The notes: generated by a model from the sequence alone, not told the origin. A stretch of DNA of 64,000 nucleotides from Eriocheir sinensis (GCF_024679095.1 NW_026111628.1:25001-89000), one strand, 5' to 3'; counted from the first letter of the stretch, positions 47,284-61,278 are shown. A program made the numbers and translations.

Positions 47284-47581
47284 TTATTTACCATAGCTGG
47301 GCACGATAACAGAAAACCTTATTCCCGATAACCGATAACTGATAATGAAAAACCTTAACGGCGATAACCGATATTCGTTAACTAGAGACACAAATATAGG
47401 CGATAACCGATAACCGATACCCGATATAAATCCACAATTCCGATACTAGCTAGCGATAAGTCCGATAGGCGAAAACGATACTATATTGATATTTCAGATA
47501 GAACAACATTGATGAATTCAAATTTTCATTATCTGTATTTTAGGAAACTTACAAAACCTTAAAACCACACGTTGACACGTA

Positions 47582-49160
<1,579 letters not shown>

Positions 49161-50044
49161 TACATATGGACGTTAATACTAGAAATGCCTGAACCGATGT
49201 TGTGTTATTTGGCGTCCCCACCGTCAAAAATTGTTTACAAACACTGGTCTCTCGTGAACGGTGCATGCTCAGACCAGCAAGCGTAGACCTGTACAGTCTC
49301 ACAAAGCTTTTAAACCACAATTAAGAGTTGCTGGAAGGCTGAATCAAACATATAGTACAACTACCACCATCCTCGCTGTTTCTAGAACGACACTCTGTAC
49401 GAGTTGTATTTATATGTACAGAGTGTACGTCGTTCTAGAAACAGCAAGGATGGTGGTACTGTATGTTTGATTCAGCCTTCCAGCAACTCTTAATGTGTTA
49501 AAAAAGCATTGTGAGACTGTACAGGGCTACGCTTACTGGTCTGAGCATGCGCAGTTCACGAGACCAGTGTTTGTACACAAAAGCGCCAGCTTTTGACGAT
49601 GGGACACCAAATAACACAACACCGGGTGCCTTCAATACCATGACATGCTCACAAACGAATATGGAATATCGAATTTGAGGCAGTGAATAATCATTTTTGG
49701 GGCAAAGTTAAATGATTTTTCTCTATGATATATTGATTTTTGAGTAGCATAAAAAAAATAACCTAGTGTTTTAATTTTCATGACCTAAGTATGAAACCTC
49801 ATCACCGAAGATATTTCATACCCCGAAGTTTTTTCATACAACACCGGGCCACGCATGCGCAGTAGGGAGGAGACAACATTTTTTTTCTGAGAGGTGGAAA
49901 AAAAGTAGCGATTATCGCTAGTTTGGTTACAAAAGTAACGAAGATACCGATATATATTTAAATAAGTAGCGGATGGTTGATAATCCGATTTTGTTATCAG
50001 CGATAAAGTATCGCGATAACTTATCGCGATAACGACCAGCTATG

Positions 50045-50088
50045 CATTTACCTCTTGGTCTGCTGCGGGTCTCCCTCGGGACAGCCAG

Positions 50089-50155
<67 letters not shown>

Positions 50156-50196
50156 TCACCTCTTGGTCTGCTGCGGGTCTCCCTCGGGACAGCCAG

Positions 50197-50233
<37 letters not shown>

Positions 50234-50274
50234 TCACCTCTTGGTCTGAGGCGGGTCTCTCTCGAGATAGCCAG

Positions 50275-50327
<53 letters not shown>

Positions 50328-50340
50328 TCACCTCTTGGTC
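50045..50340. repeat. SINE-tail minisatellite alternating with (TG)n
   Basis: The roughly 45-bp phrase CACCTCTTGGTCTGCTGCGG ... GACAGCCAGCCG occurs four times (the last one part of the SINE), each earlier copy followed by a TG tract of 30-60 bp. Confidence 0.92.
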
Positions 50341-50633
50341 TGCTGCGCGTCTCTCTCGAGACAGCCAGCCGTTCCCCTACGGAAGAGCACAGAGCTCATA
50401 GTACCGATCTTTGGGTAGGGTTGAGACCACTCACACACAACACATCGCGACAACGAGGTCACAACTCCTTGCCTGACGTCGCGTACCTACTCACTGCTAG
50501 GTGAACAGTTGCTACACGTGAAAGAAGATAAACCCAACTTATCTTCACCCGGTCGGGGTATCAAACCCCGGTCCTTCTGATCCTGAGGCACAAGCTCTAT
50601 CCACTGAGCTACCGTGCCGTGCAAGATACCGGG

Positions 50634-50637
<4 letters not shown>
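50341..50637 (-). mobile_element. tRNA-derived SINE, second family
   Basis: Minus strand. The head GCACGGTAGCTCAGTGGATA contains a clear A-box (TAGCTCAGTGG), and GGGGTTTGATACCCC is the B-box arm. The anticodon arm is degenerate. The body continues through GGCAAGGAGTTGTGACCTCG to a tail that matches the minisatellite at 50045-50340. Confidence 0.82.

Positions 50638-50691
<54 letters not shown>
50638..50691. repeat. (TG)n microsatellite
   Basis: About 27 TG units. Confidence 0.97.
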
Positions 50692-50694
<3 letters not shown>

Positions 50695-51003
50695 AAGACA
50701 AATGATTAACGTGCCCGTCACTGGATTGACAGTACGATGGAGTACAAATAAATACAAAGGAAAAGCAAACAGCAACAGACCTCTTGGTCCTAACTAGGCT
50801 GTTTGTTGTTGCTACCATCTACTCTAATCTACGAGTCAGAGACACAGGACAGCAAAGGCGAAGGCTCCTCCCCTCCCACCAGTCCCTCCAGCCGAGGCTG
50901 GCACGAAAAGGAAGAATACCATGTAGTATAGAAAAACTACAACGGAATTTTACATGGACAGAAGGAAGATCATACACGACAACTAAGCTAACACTACTTT
51001 CTG
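50692..51003. other. No recognised feature
   Basis: A short plus-strand frame from 50784 has no known motif. The right part may be 3' sequence of the minus-strand CR1 that follows. Confidence 0.4.
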
Positions 51004-52690
51004 CTAGTCCGGAGCAAAATAGCGGATGTTCGGGTTAGCTTCTAAATATTTGTCTTGTCGGTTTTTGAACGTGCAAATAGTCTCGCTTTCGACGACGTTT
51101 TGAGGCAGACCATCCCATACATTGATGACACGGTTGAATAAGTGTTTTGATTCATTTGAGTTGAAACGCTTCCTCGTTATTTTCGATCCATTGTTTTCTG
51201 TTACACTTGATTGAGAGACTGTAAAGTAATCATGAACATTAACGTTGTCGAATCGCTTGAAAATTTTAAACACTTCTTTAAGGTCACCTCTTTGCCTGCG
51301 CTTTGATAAGCTGAATAAGTTAAGTTCCTTAAATCTGTCCTCGTACGGTTTGTTTCGCAGTCTAGGGATCATTTTAGTAGCTCGACGCTGCACCCTCTCG
51401 AGTTTGTCTATATCTTTTCTGTAATAGGGAGATCAAAACTGAACGCAGTACTCAAGATGTGGGCGAACTAACGAATTGTACAGAGTCAATATTACTTTTT
51501 CTGATTTGTGTTCAAATGTACGACCAATAAATCCGATCAGTTTGTTGGCAGTGTTTACTACTTCTGTGCAATGTTGACTCGGTTTGAGATCGCTCGAAAT
51601 TATTACTCCAAGATCTTTTTCTTTGCTGGCTTCAGAAAGTCGCACTCCGTTAATTTGATAATAAATACGATCGCTGTTGATTCCGATATGCATAACCTTG
51701 CACTTTTCAATATCGAAATTCATTTGCCATGTTCGTGCCCAACTGCTTAAGTTCGAGATCAGCTTGGACGTGTTCTTTATCCATTGTCGTAGTGACTCTG
51801 CTGGCTATTTTTGTGTCGTCGGCAAATTTCGATATTTTACACGATAGCCCGTCGTCAATGTCATATACGTACACTAAAAACAGAACAGGTCCCAACACCG
51901 ACCCCTGTGGAACACCGCTTTTGACATCTCGCCAGTCAGATGATATACCATTCATAACAACTCTCTGTTTACGGTCGGTAAGCCAGTCTTCGAGCCACTT
52001 ATGAATATTACCAGTTATACCGTGAGCTTGCAATTTACTAAGGAGGCGGTTGTGAGGGACTTTGTCAAATGCTTTCTGAAAGTCCAAATATGCAATGTCT
52101 ACTGATTGACTTTCATCGTACACATTAAAGATGTAGTTGAAGAAATCGAGAAGGTTAGTCAAACAGGAACGCTTGTTTCGAAAACTATGTTGCGAATTCT
52201 TAATTAGTCTATTATCTTAAAAAAAAAAAAATCTATTTTTCCACGAATGATCGTCTCCAAAATTTTGCACACGTTTGGCGTTAGACTGATCGTCGATAAT
52301 TACCTGGTTGTGACTTGTCGACTTTTCTTTTAAAGACAGGAGTTACGTTAGCGAATTTCCATTCTAGTGGTATTTTTCCTGTGTTTAGCGACTTTGAGAA
52401 TATGCTCAAGAGGGGCTTGCTGATCTGATGTCCTGCCTCTTTAAGAATACGCGGGGATATTTTATCTGAGCCAGGCGTTTTGTTTACTTTAATATTATCG
52501 ATAATTTGTACTATATCACTTTCTACAATGTCGCTAATACTACTCATCAGTATATTCATCAATATATTTAGGGCCTTCCGGTTGCCTATCGGATAAGATT
52601 TCTTTTGGAAAAACAGAGGCAAAAAAATAATTTAATATGTCAGCGATCTCTTTATCATCATTTGTGGATTCGCCATTTACAGTTGCTATT
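51004..52690 (-). pseudogene. CR1 reverse transcriptase, frameshifted
   Basis: Minus strand. Blocks in order: GPIATVNGESTNDDKEIADI, NKTPGSDKISPRILKEAG, WKFANVTPVFKRK, then a frameshift and AT-rich damage near 52200-52280, [53 protein letters not shown], a shift near 51720, KDLGVIISSDLKPSQ, RPHLEYCVQF, a shift near 51430, RRATKMIPRLRNKPYEDRFK, and a C-terminus at 51004. It is related to, but distinct from, the copy at 52944. The (GGA)n tract lies at its upstream edge. Confidence 0.88.
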
Positions 52691-52702
52691 GGGCCAATAC
52701 TG

Positions 52703-52790
52703 GAGGAGGAGGAGGAGGAGGAGGAGGAGGAGGAGGAGGAGGAGGAAGAGGAGGAGGAAGCGGAGGAGGAAGAGGAGGAGGAGAAGGAAA
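52703..52790. repeat. (GGA)n microsatellite
   Basis: About 29 GGA units with AGA and GCG variants. Confidence 0.95.
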
Positions 52791-52794
52791 CATG

Positions 52795-55055
52795 GAAACA
52801 TGGAAATGCAGGCAACAGAAAGCCTATTGGCTCATTACGAGGTCGCCCGCTTGGGTGATTTAATCTGCTCGACCGCCACTTGGGGCTTGGTGAGCAGATG
52901 AAAGCACCTCGATATTGAGGAGCAGATGGAAGCCCCTCGTTATTCAGTTTACTCCTGACGCAGCGAAATGACGGTCGATTCTATAATTGAAGGAGTTGAT
53001 GGTATTCGCATTTACTACTTCTGAGGGAAGATTGTTCCAGTGGCGGATGACTCGGTTTGAAAAGAAACTCCTTCCAATGTCTGTGTTACATCGACTCGAC
53101 TGAATGGGTAAACCGTTATTTCTAGTTCTTGAGTTGGTTTGCAGTTCAAAGAATTTGGAGTAATCGACGTTATTGAACTTTTTTAGATACTTGAAGACTT
53201 GAATCATATCCCCTCGTAGGCGTCTTTTCTCCAATGTAAAGAGATTGAGTCGCTTGAGTCGTTCCTCGTACGGTTGAGCCCTGAAGGTTGGAATCATCTT
53301 TGTGGCGCGTCGTTGAATCCTTTCCAGTAAAGCAATGTCCTTTCTGTAATTGGGAGGCCAGAACTGCACTGCATACTCGAGGTGCGGTCTTACCATGGAA
53401 TTATACAAGGATAGCATCACGTCTGGTGTTTTACACTCGAAGTTCCTCGCTATGAACCCGAGCATAATGTTGGCCTTGTTGTATGCTTTTTTACAGTGAT
53501 TCGCGTGTTTCAGGTCACTGCTGATAGTGATTCCAAGATCCTTTTCTTCCTGCATCGCTTGCAGAGGTCTCCCATTCATGATGTATGTGTGGATACTATT
53601 TTGGGACCCAATGTGCATGACTTTGCATTTGTCAACATTAAAAGACATTTGCCATTTTTCCGACCATTCGATAATGTGATTGAGGTCTTTCTGAATGATT
53701 TCGCAGTCGGTCTTTGTGAGGGCATCTCCACCCACCTTGATGTCATCTGCAAATTTCGATATTGTGGATTTCAGTCCTGATTCGAGGTCATTGATATATA
53801 TGATAAAGAGGATGGGTCCCAGCACTGACCCTTGAGGCACTCCACTAGTGACTGGTAGCCAATCGGAAGGCTGTCCGTTGAGTAGTACTCGTTGTTTTCT
53901 GTCGGTGAGCCAATCTCTTATCCACGCGATCAGATTGGCTCCGATGCCCGCCGAGTGCAGTTTCTTAAGGAGTCGCTCGTGCGGTACCTTGTCGAAGGCT
54001 TTCTGAAAGTCCAGGTATATAACATCACTGGGGATGTGGGCATCCCAGTTCTTATATATATCTTGGAAGAAGTCTAATAAATTCGTTAGGCAGGAGCGCT
54101 TGTTTTTGAAGCCATGCTGGGTGTCGGAGATTACATTATTGTTTTCTAGAAACTTAACAAGTTTATCTCTAATAATCTTTTCGAGTATTTTTCCTGCCAC
54201 TGATGTCAAACTTATGGGCCTGTAGCTTAATGCAACGCTTTTGTCTCCTTTTTTGAAAATCGGTGTTACGTTCGCCATCTTCCAGTCTTCCGGGACCTTG
54301 TTTAGTTGAACTGACCGGTTGAATATGGTAGTGAGTGGTTGAAGTATTTGTTGTTTAAGCTCTTTTAATAACCGCGGGGACAAACTGTCGAGTCCCGTTG
54401 ACTTGTTCGTGTCGAGTTTGTCCAAGTACTTTTTTACTTCTTGGTCGCATATTGAGTCAATTTCCAGCGGCGTGATCTCACTCGGCGGGGCAGGGCTCTC
54501 GGGAATGGTTTCGATGTCCTCGACTGTGAATACGGATGCGAAGTTACTGTTGAGGATTCTGGCCATCTGTTTATTGTCCTGAGTTACAGATCCAGTCTCG
54601 TCTGTCAGGGGACCAATATTGGATTTTACTTTCTTTTTCGATATTATGTACGTGAAGAATTTCTTGGAGTTAGTTTTGATTTCGCGCGCTATTTGCTTTT
54701 CATAGTTGCGTTTGCTACTCCGAATAAGGCTGCGACAAGCTCTGAGGCTGTTGTGGTACTGTGTGCTGGCTTCGGCCGTAGCATTCTCTTTCATCAAATT
54801 ATAATTCCTTTTTTTTAGGTTTACTGCCCTTTTTATTTCTCTGGTCATCCACGGCGGATCTACGGCCCCATTTACTCGCCTGGATTTCGTAGGCACTGTA
54901 GCCTTCTCTACTTGCAACAGCTTATCTTTGAAGACGTTCCACGCGTTGTCGATTGTATTGTCGGTGATGCCAAGTTGGTCCCAGGTCGCATGGTCTAATA
55001 AAGTGGAGGTCAGTCCACCCGGGCGGTAAAAATGAGTCAGGTTGGCGCAGTGACG
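52795..55055 (-). mobile_element. CR1 LINE copy, 5'-truncated, young-looking
   Basis: Minus strand. The 3' untranslated region (52795-52943) ends in repeated CATGTTTC units, the CR1-type tail. The coding part is uninterrupted. The 5' end stops near 55055, about 90 bp upstream of the THAP transposase start codon, within that gene's probable promoter region. ORF1 and the endonuclease are missing. Confidence 0.85.
52944..54917 (-). CDS. CR1 reverse transcriptase, uninterrupted frame (657 codons)
   Basis: Minus strand. LINE polymerase for target-primed reverse transcription. Residues 1-100 form a basic linker after the missing endonuclease (PPWMTREIKRAVNLKKRNYN). Then NVTPIFKKGD about 217, YRPISLTSV 232, YLDFQKAFDKVPH about 301 (motif A Asp), [11 protein letters not shown] about 358, KFADDIKVGG about 388 (catalytic Asp pair, FADD), EKDLGITISSDL, RPHLEYAVQFW, and RRATKMIPTFRAQPYEERLK and FSNRVIRHWNNLPSEVVNA near the C-terminus. 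No stop or shift is seen. The frame is open further upstream, to about 55049, through LLDHATWDQLGITDN, so the Met used here is only the first in frame. The absence of decay suggests recent insertion. Confidence 0.9.
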   Translation of the reverse strand: MQVEKATVPTKSRRVNGAVDPPWMTREIKRAVNLKKRNYNLMKENATAEASTQYHNSLRACRSLIRSSKRNYEKQIAREIKTNSKKFFTYIISKKKVKSNIGPLTDETGSVTQDNKQMARILNSNFASVFTVEDIETIPESPAPPSEITPLEIDSICDQEVKKYLDKLDTNKSTGLDSLSPRLLKELKQQILQPLTTIFNRSVQLNKVPEDWKMANVTPIFKKGDKSVALSYRPISLTSVAGKILEKIIRDKLVKFLENNNVISDTQHGFKNKRSCLTNLLDFFQDIYKNWDAHIPSDVIYLDFQKAFDKVPHERLLKKLHSAGIGANLIAWIRDWLTDRKQRVLLNGQPSDWLPVTSGVPQGSVLGPILFIIYINDLESGLKSTISKFADDIKVGGDALTKTDCEIIQKDLNHIIEWSEKWQMSFNVDKCKVMHIGSQNSIHTYIMNGRPLQAMQEEKDLGITISSDLKHANHCKKAYNKANIMLGFIARNFECKTPDVMLSLYNSMVRPHLEYAVQFWPPNYRKDIALLERIQRRATKMIPTFRAQPYEERLKRLNLFTLEKRRLRGDMIQVFKYLKKFNNVDYSKFFELQTNSRTRNNGLPIQSSRCNTDIGRSFFSNRVIRHWNNLPSEVVNANTINSFNYRIDRHFAASGVN

Positions 55056-55142
55056 TCACGCAGTGGCCCGAGACGGGGTTCCACGTGCGATTGTACCCCA
55101 GTATCTCCTGAGCGTCCGTGACCTCAAGATTTCCCCAGTTTT

Positions 55143-55434
55143 GTGATGGTGCGCAAGTGTTCCGTGAATGGCTGTAGAAATACACAGTCAAATAAAATTG
55201 GCAAGTGGCACAGGTTTCCTCGCAATGAAGAAACAAGAAGGAAATGGGTCTCTCTTTGTGGTAAAAAAAGACAAGAACTAAATACTAAAAATGCAACAAT
55301 TTGCAGTTTGCATTTCAATGAAACGGATTATAAAAGAAACTTGAAATATGATCTTCTACAATTGCCAGTGCCAAGACATCTACAGCAGCTTAAGCCAGAT
55401 GCAATACCAACGCTTCAGCTCCCAACAAACACAG
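55143..55434 (+). CDS. Exon 1: THAP zinc-finger domain
   Basis: Begins [12 protein letters not shown] with the ATG at 55143 (context TTGTGATGG). THAP signature: Cys5, Cys10, Cys53 and His56 (CSVNGC ... ICSLHF) coordinate zinc. Also present are the conserved Trp34 (RRKW), Phe58 (HFNETDY), and the closing proline-containing segment [10 protein letters not shown] with AIPTL at about 86-90. The domain fills almost the whole exon. The exon ends ACACAG|GTAAGT, leaving one base (phase 1). The start is set because THAP domains begin at or near the initiator methionine. The CR1 insertion lies about 90 bp upstream. Confidence 0.92.
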
Positions 55435-55488
55435 GTAAGTCAAAAGTTAAGGAAGCTGTGTTTATGTTTGTGTATTGCATGTGTGTGT

Positions 55489-55790
<302 letters not shown>

Positions 55791-55827
55791 CTCTCTCTCT
55801 CTTTTTTTCACTCTGTGCTAAGCAAGA

Positions 55828-55828
<1 letters not shown>

Positions 55829-55917
<89 letters not shown>

Positions 55918-56021
55918 CAGTAGTAGTAGAAGGGATTAGCAAAGAAGTAGGATAAAAATTATGGGAAGGAAGAGATTACAAACCTCTTTCTTTTCAATTT
56001 TCTTCCTCCTTTACCACTATC

Positions 56022-56079
<58 letters not shown>

Positions 56080-56149
56080 ATTATAGTTATTATTATTATT
56101 ATATTATTATAATTATTATTATTATTATTATCATTATTATTATTACTAC
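55829..56149. repeat. (AGT)n and (ATT)n tracts in intron 1
   Basis: About 33 AGT units (55829-55930), a 90-bp spacer, about 19 AGT units (56023-56080), then ATT units to the edge of a miniature element. Confidence 0.95.
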
Positions 56150-56985
56150 TATACATTTCAGCGGCAGACAAACGCTGTTTTTCGCAAATATCTCCTAAAC
56201 GAATCTATGGATCAGTATGATATTTCAGCACACTACCTATAATACCCGGACCTAATTTATGGCTAACCTACCACATTACTATATGTCTTATGTGACGAGT
56301 TTACTTGTGAAAAATAACACAAACCCGACGAGTCATGTTGACGCATTCGAAGGAAAGTGTGCCCCCCCCCCAGCACCCTCCCAAACTATTCCTAGCCACA
56401 ACTACTCCCCCTTCTCGCTCTCGTTATCCCTCCTCTTCTCCCCCTAACTTCTCGCCTCCCTCATCACTCTTGTGTCCCTCCCTATTTCTCCCATCACTGT
56501 ATTATATATTAGAATGTTATGTACGTGTATATGTATAGATAGTATGATTATTAACTAAGAGCATGGTACAGTTCCATGGAGGCAAGACGTATTTCACGTT
56601 GATAATTACTGTACAACAGCCTCGGGCTGGGGAAGGGGGATGGTGTGAGTAGGGGGGTGAAGAGGGCAACCAGGAGGGGGATACTGCGATATTGGAGTAG
56701 GGAAGGAGTGGTCTTTGGGTTGTTCGGGGCGTTGGTGGAGGGGCTAGAGGAGTACCCCACACTCGTCCGATTCTGTTTAACACCTTAGATATGATGACTG
56801 GATTAGGCTTAATATCACTCAGTAAGCTCCTAACATAACACATATTGCAACATGGTATATTAGCCATAAACTAGGTCCGGGTGTTAAAAGCAGTGTGTTG
56901 AAATATCATACTGATCCAATGATTCGTTTAGGAGATATTTGCGAAAAACAGCGTTTGTCCGCCGCTGAAATGTATAGTAGTATAA
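56150..56985. mobile_element. Miniature element with long inverted repeats, in intron 1
   Basis: Left TACATTTCAGCGGCAGACAA and right TTGTCCGCCGCTGAAATGTA are inverse copies. Homology continues inward for about 150 bp (CGCAAATATCTCCTAAACGA) and weakly for up to about 300 bp. TA lies outside both ends, compatible with a TA target duplication, but the (TAC/TAG)n flanks make this ambiguous. No coding frame. Confidence 0.82.
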
Positions 56986-57039
56986 AACATTCTAATACTA
57001 TAAAAAAAATTAATAATAGAACTAGATAAACTATTGGTA

Positions 57040-57128
57040 ATAATGATGATGATGATGATGATAATAATAATAATAACAATAATAATATTAATAATAATAA
57101 TAATAATATTAGTAATGACAATAATAAT
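57040..57128. repeat. (GAT)n/(AAT)n tract
   Basis: Interrupted trinucleotide repeat before the first copy of the triplicated exon segment. Confidence 0.9.
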
Positions 57129-57235
57129 AGTACCACATGGTAGTCGTCTTTTCCTTTCAAAGTAATTGCAACAAAAAATGTAAATTATCCTCATATCTGC
57201 CGTCACTAACAATTGTGTTGATCCTCTGCTTTCAG

Positions 57236-57331
57236 ACATTCCTTCTCAGCCATCACATGATGACAGAGGTGACGCTGATGACCCTCAACCACAACCACAA
57301 CCACTACAGCAACAGCATTGTGAGGAGCAAA
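57236..57331 (+). CDS. Exon 2, copy a (96 nt, phase 1-1)
   Basis: Acceptor CCTCTGCTTTCAG and donor GTAAGT. It encodes a 32-residue acidic then Gln/Pro-rich linker (IPSQPSHDDRGDADDPQPQ, ending QQQHCEEQ). It joins exon 1 through the codon G|AC. It serves as a spacer between the THAP finger and the coiled coil; no fold is predicted. Confidence 0.8.
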
Positions 57332-57389
57332 GTAAGTGGAATTATAACTACCCTCTTGCACTACCACCACCACCACCACCACCCCCACA

Positions 57390-57716
<327 letters not shown>

Positions 57717-57826
57717 AATAGTACCACATGGTAGTCGTCTTTTCCTTTCAAAGTAATTGCAACAAAAAATGTAAATTATCCTCATATCTGCCGTCACTAA
57801 TAATTGTGTTGATCCTCTGCTTTCAG

Positions 57827-57922
57827 ACATTCCTTCTCAGCCATCACATGATGACAGAGGTGACGCTGATGACCCTCAACCACAACCACAACCACTACAG
57901 CAACAGCATTGTGAGGAGCAAA
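57827..57922 (+). CDS. Exon 2, copy b (96 nt, phase 1-1)
   Basis: Same 96-nt sequence, acceptor and donor as copy a. If spliced after copy a, the junction codon is A|AC. The frame is kept however many copies are joined. Confidence 0.8.
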
Positions 57923-57974
57923 GTAAGTGGAATTATAACTACCCTCTTGCACTACCACCACCACCCCCACCACC

Positions 57975-58262
<288 letters not shown>

Positions 58263-58387
58263 AGTAATGACAATAATAATAGTACCACATGGTAGTCGTC
58301 TTTTCCTTTCAAAGTAATTGCAACAAAAAATGTAAATTATCCTCATATCTGCCGTCACTAATAATTGTGTTGATCCTCTGCTTTCAG

Positions 58388-58483
58388 ACATTCCTTCTCA
58401 GCCATCACATGATGACAGAGGTGACGCTGATGACCCTCAACCACAACCACAACCACTACAGCAACAGCATTGTGAGGAGCAAA
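58388..58483 (+). CDS. Exon 2, copy c (96 nt, phase 1-1)
   Basis: Same exon again, with intact splice sites. Its downstream intron contains the poly(A)-tailed LINE before the last exon. Confidence 0.8.
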
Positions 58484-58572
58484 GTAAGTGGAATTATAAC
58501 TACCCTCTTGCACTACCACCACCACCACCACCCCCACCAACACTACTACTGCTACTACTACTACTGCTACTA

Positions 58573-61130
58573 CTTTTTTTTTTTTTTTTTTTACAGCAAA
58601 GGAGACAGCTCAAAGGCACAAAAAAGTAAACATTAATAAAAAAAAAGCCCGCTACTCGCTGCTCCTAAAAAGAATCCAAAGAGGTGGCCGAAAGATAGGT
58701 CAGTTTCGGGAGGAGAGGTGTCCTGATACCCTCCTCTTGAAAGAGTTCAAGTCGTAGGCAGGAGGAAATACAGATGAAGGAAGATTGTTCCAGAGTTTAC
58801 CAGCGTGAGGGATGAAAGAGTGAAGATGCTGGTTAACTCTTGCATAAGGGGTTTGGACAGTATAGGGATGAGCATGAGTAGAAAGTCGAGTGCAGCGGGG
58901 CCGCGGGAGGGGGGGAGGCATGCAGTTAGCAAGTTCAGAAGAGCAGTCGGCGTGGAAATATCGATAGAAGATAGAAAGAGAGGCAACATTGCGGCGGAAT
59001 TTAAGAGGTAGAAGACTATCAGTATGAGGAGGAGAGCTGATGAGACGAAGAGCCTTTGCCTCCACTCTGTCCAGAAGAGCTGTGTGAGTGGAGCCCCCCC
59101 ACACATGAGATGCATACTCCATACGAGGGCGGACAAGGCCCCTGTATATGGACAGCAACTGTGCAGGGGAGAAGAACTGGCGGAGACGGTACAGAACGCC
59201 CAGCCTCGAGGAAGCTGATTTAGTAAGAGATGAGATATGAAGTTTCCAGTTGAGATTTTGAGTTAAGGATAGACCGAGGATGTTTAGTGTTGAGGAAGGT
59301 GATAGCTGGGTGTTGTCAAAGAATAGGGGATAGTTGTTTGGAAGATTGTGTCGAGTGGATAGGTGGAGAAACTGTGTTTCTGAGGCGTTCAAGGACACCA
59401 GGTTCTTCTTGCCCCAATCGGAAATAATAGTAAGGTCTGAGGCTAAGCGTTCTGCAGCCTCCAGCCTTGAGTCGTTAAGTTCCTGAAGGGTGGGTCTTCT
59501 ATTAAAAGAAGTTGAATAATGCAGAGTGGAATCATCGGCGTAGGAATGGATAGGACAGTTCGTTTTGGAAAGAAGATCATCAATGAACAACAGAAAAGAG
59601 TGGGAGATAGGACAGAACCCTGTGGGACACCACTGTTAATAGATTTAGGGAAGAACAGTGACCGACTACCACGGCAGAAATAGAACGGTCAGAAAGGAAA
59701 CTGGAGAGAAGGATAGAAACCGTAGGAGGGTAGTTTAGAAAGCAAAGATTTGTGCCAGACCCTATCAAAAGCTTTTGATATGTCCAGCGCAATAGCAAAA
59801 GTTTCACCGAAACGGCTAAGAGAGGATGACCAAGAGTCAGTTAAGAAGGCTAGGAGATCACCAGTAGAACGCCCTTGCGCAACCCATACTGGCGATCAGA
59901 TAGAAGGTCAGAAGTGGAAAGGTGCTTTTGAATCTTCCGGTTAAGGATTGATTCAAAAGCTTTAGATAGACAAGAAAGTAAAGCAATAGGACGGTAGTTT
60001 GAGGGATTGGAGCGGTCACCCTTCTTAGGTACAGGCTGTATGAAGGCATACTTCCAGCAAGAAGGAAAGGTAGATGTTGACAGGCAGAGGCGAAAGAGTT
60101 TGACCAGGCAGGGTGACAGCACGGAGGCACAGTTTTTAAGGACAATAGGAGGCACTCCATCAGGTCCATAAGCCTTCTGAGGATTCTTCATTTTGAAGAA
60201 TCTTTATAACAGGCATAAAGGAGTCAGAGGGGGGATGAGTAGGAGGAATATGCCCAGAATCGTCCAGAGTGGAGTTTTAGAAAAAGTTTGAGAGTAGAGT
60301 TCAGCCTTATGGATTGATGAGACGGGTGTGTTGCGGTGAGGACTGAGGTGTGGAGGGTAAGATGAAGCCGTGATGTGGGAGGAGATGTTTTGTGCTAGAT
60401 GCCAGAAGTCACGGGAAGAGTTAGAGAAAGCAAGGTTTTGACATTTTCTATTAATGAAAGAATTTTGGTTAGTCGGAGAATAGATTTGGCACGATTTCGG
60501 GCAGAAATGTAAAGTTCATAATTAGCATTAGTTTGAAGGCTCTGGTATCTTTTGTGAGCTACCTCTCTATCATTGACAGCACGAGAACAAGCGTGATTAA
60601 ACCAAGGCTGTTTAGCGTGATGAGTAGAGAAAGTACGAGGCATGTATGCCTCCATTCCAGAGACAATCACCTCTGGGATGCGCTGAGCACACACAGAGGG
60701 GTCTCTATCCTGGAAGCAATAATCATTCCACGGGAAATCGGAAAAGTACATCCTCAGGTCGTCCCACCGAGCTGAAGCAAAATGCCAGAAGCATCGCCTC
60801 TTCGGTGGGTCCAGAGGGTGTACAGGAGCGATAGGACAGGATGCAGAAATAAGATTGTGATCGGAGGAGCCCAACGGAGAGAACAGTTTGACAGAATAAG
60901 CAGAAGGGTTTGAGGTAAGGAAGAGGTCTAGAATGTTGGGCCGATCTCCAAGACGGTCAGGAATACGTGTAGGGTGCTGGACCAACTGCTCTAGGTCGTT
61001 GAGGATAGCAAAGTTGTAGGCTTGTTCACCAGGATGGTCAGTGAAAGAGGATGAAAGCCAAAGCTGGTGGTGAACATTGAAATCTCCTAGGATGGAGATT
61101 TCAGCGAAGGGAGAGTGGGTCAAGATGTGC
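58573..61130 (-). mobile_element. Jockey-group LINE with poly(A) tail, 5'-truncated, in the last intron
   Basis: Minus strand. An 18-20 base T run at 58573-58592 (poly(A) on minus) marks the 3' end, after the phrase CTTTGAGCTGTCTCCTTTGC. Both flanks are CTA repeats, so it landed in that microsatellite. The 5' end falls within the endonuclease domain near 61130. Confidence 0.9.
58700..61128 (-). pseudogene. LINE ORF2: endonuclease C-terminal half plus reverse transcriptase, frameshifted
   Basis: Minus strand. The endonuclease part has [14 protein letters not shown] (catalytic GDFN), [14 protein letters not shown] and [14 protein letters not shown] (catalytic SDH). A linker with [18 protein letters not shown] follows. 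A frameshift and gap lie near 60400-60190, then KAYGPDGVPPIVLKNCA, FIQPVPKKGDRSNPSNYRPI, and a shift near 59850 leading through motif A to LSDRSISAVV. PTLFLLFIDDLL-type sequence then leads into CPIHSYADDSTLHYS (catalytic YADD), LGLSLTQNLNWKLHISSL, RPRMEYASHVWGG, and the C-terminus AGKLWNNLPSSVFPPAYDL at 58700. Intact SDH and YADD boxes with several frameshifts indicate an inactive copy. Confidence 0.9.
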
Positions 61131-61207
61131 TCCACTACTACTACTGCTACTACTACTACTGCTGCTACTACTACTACTACTACTGCTACTACTACTACTA
61201 CTATTAC

Positions 61208-61278
<71 letters not shown>

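Noticed and set aside
50560..50637. Functional tRNA gene
   Set aside because: Good A- and B-boxes, but a poor anticodon stem and a SINE body downstream.
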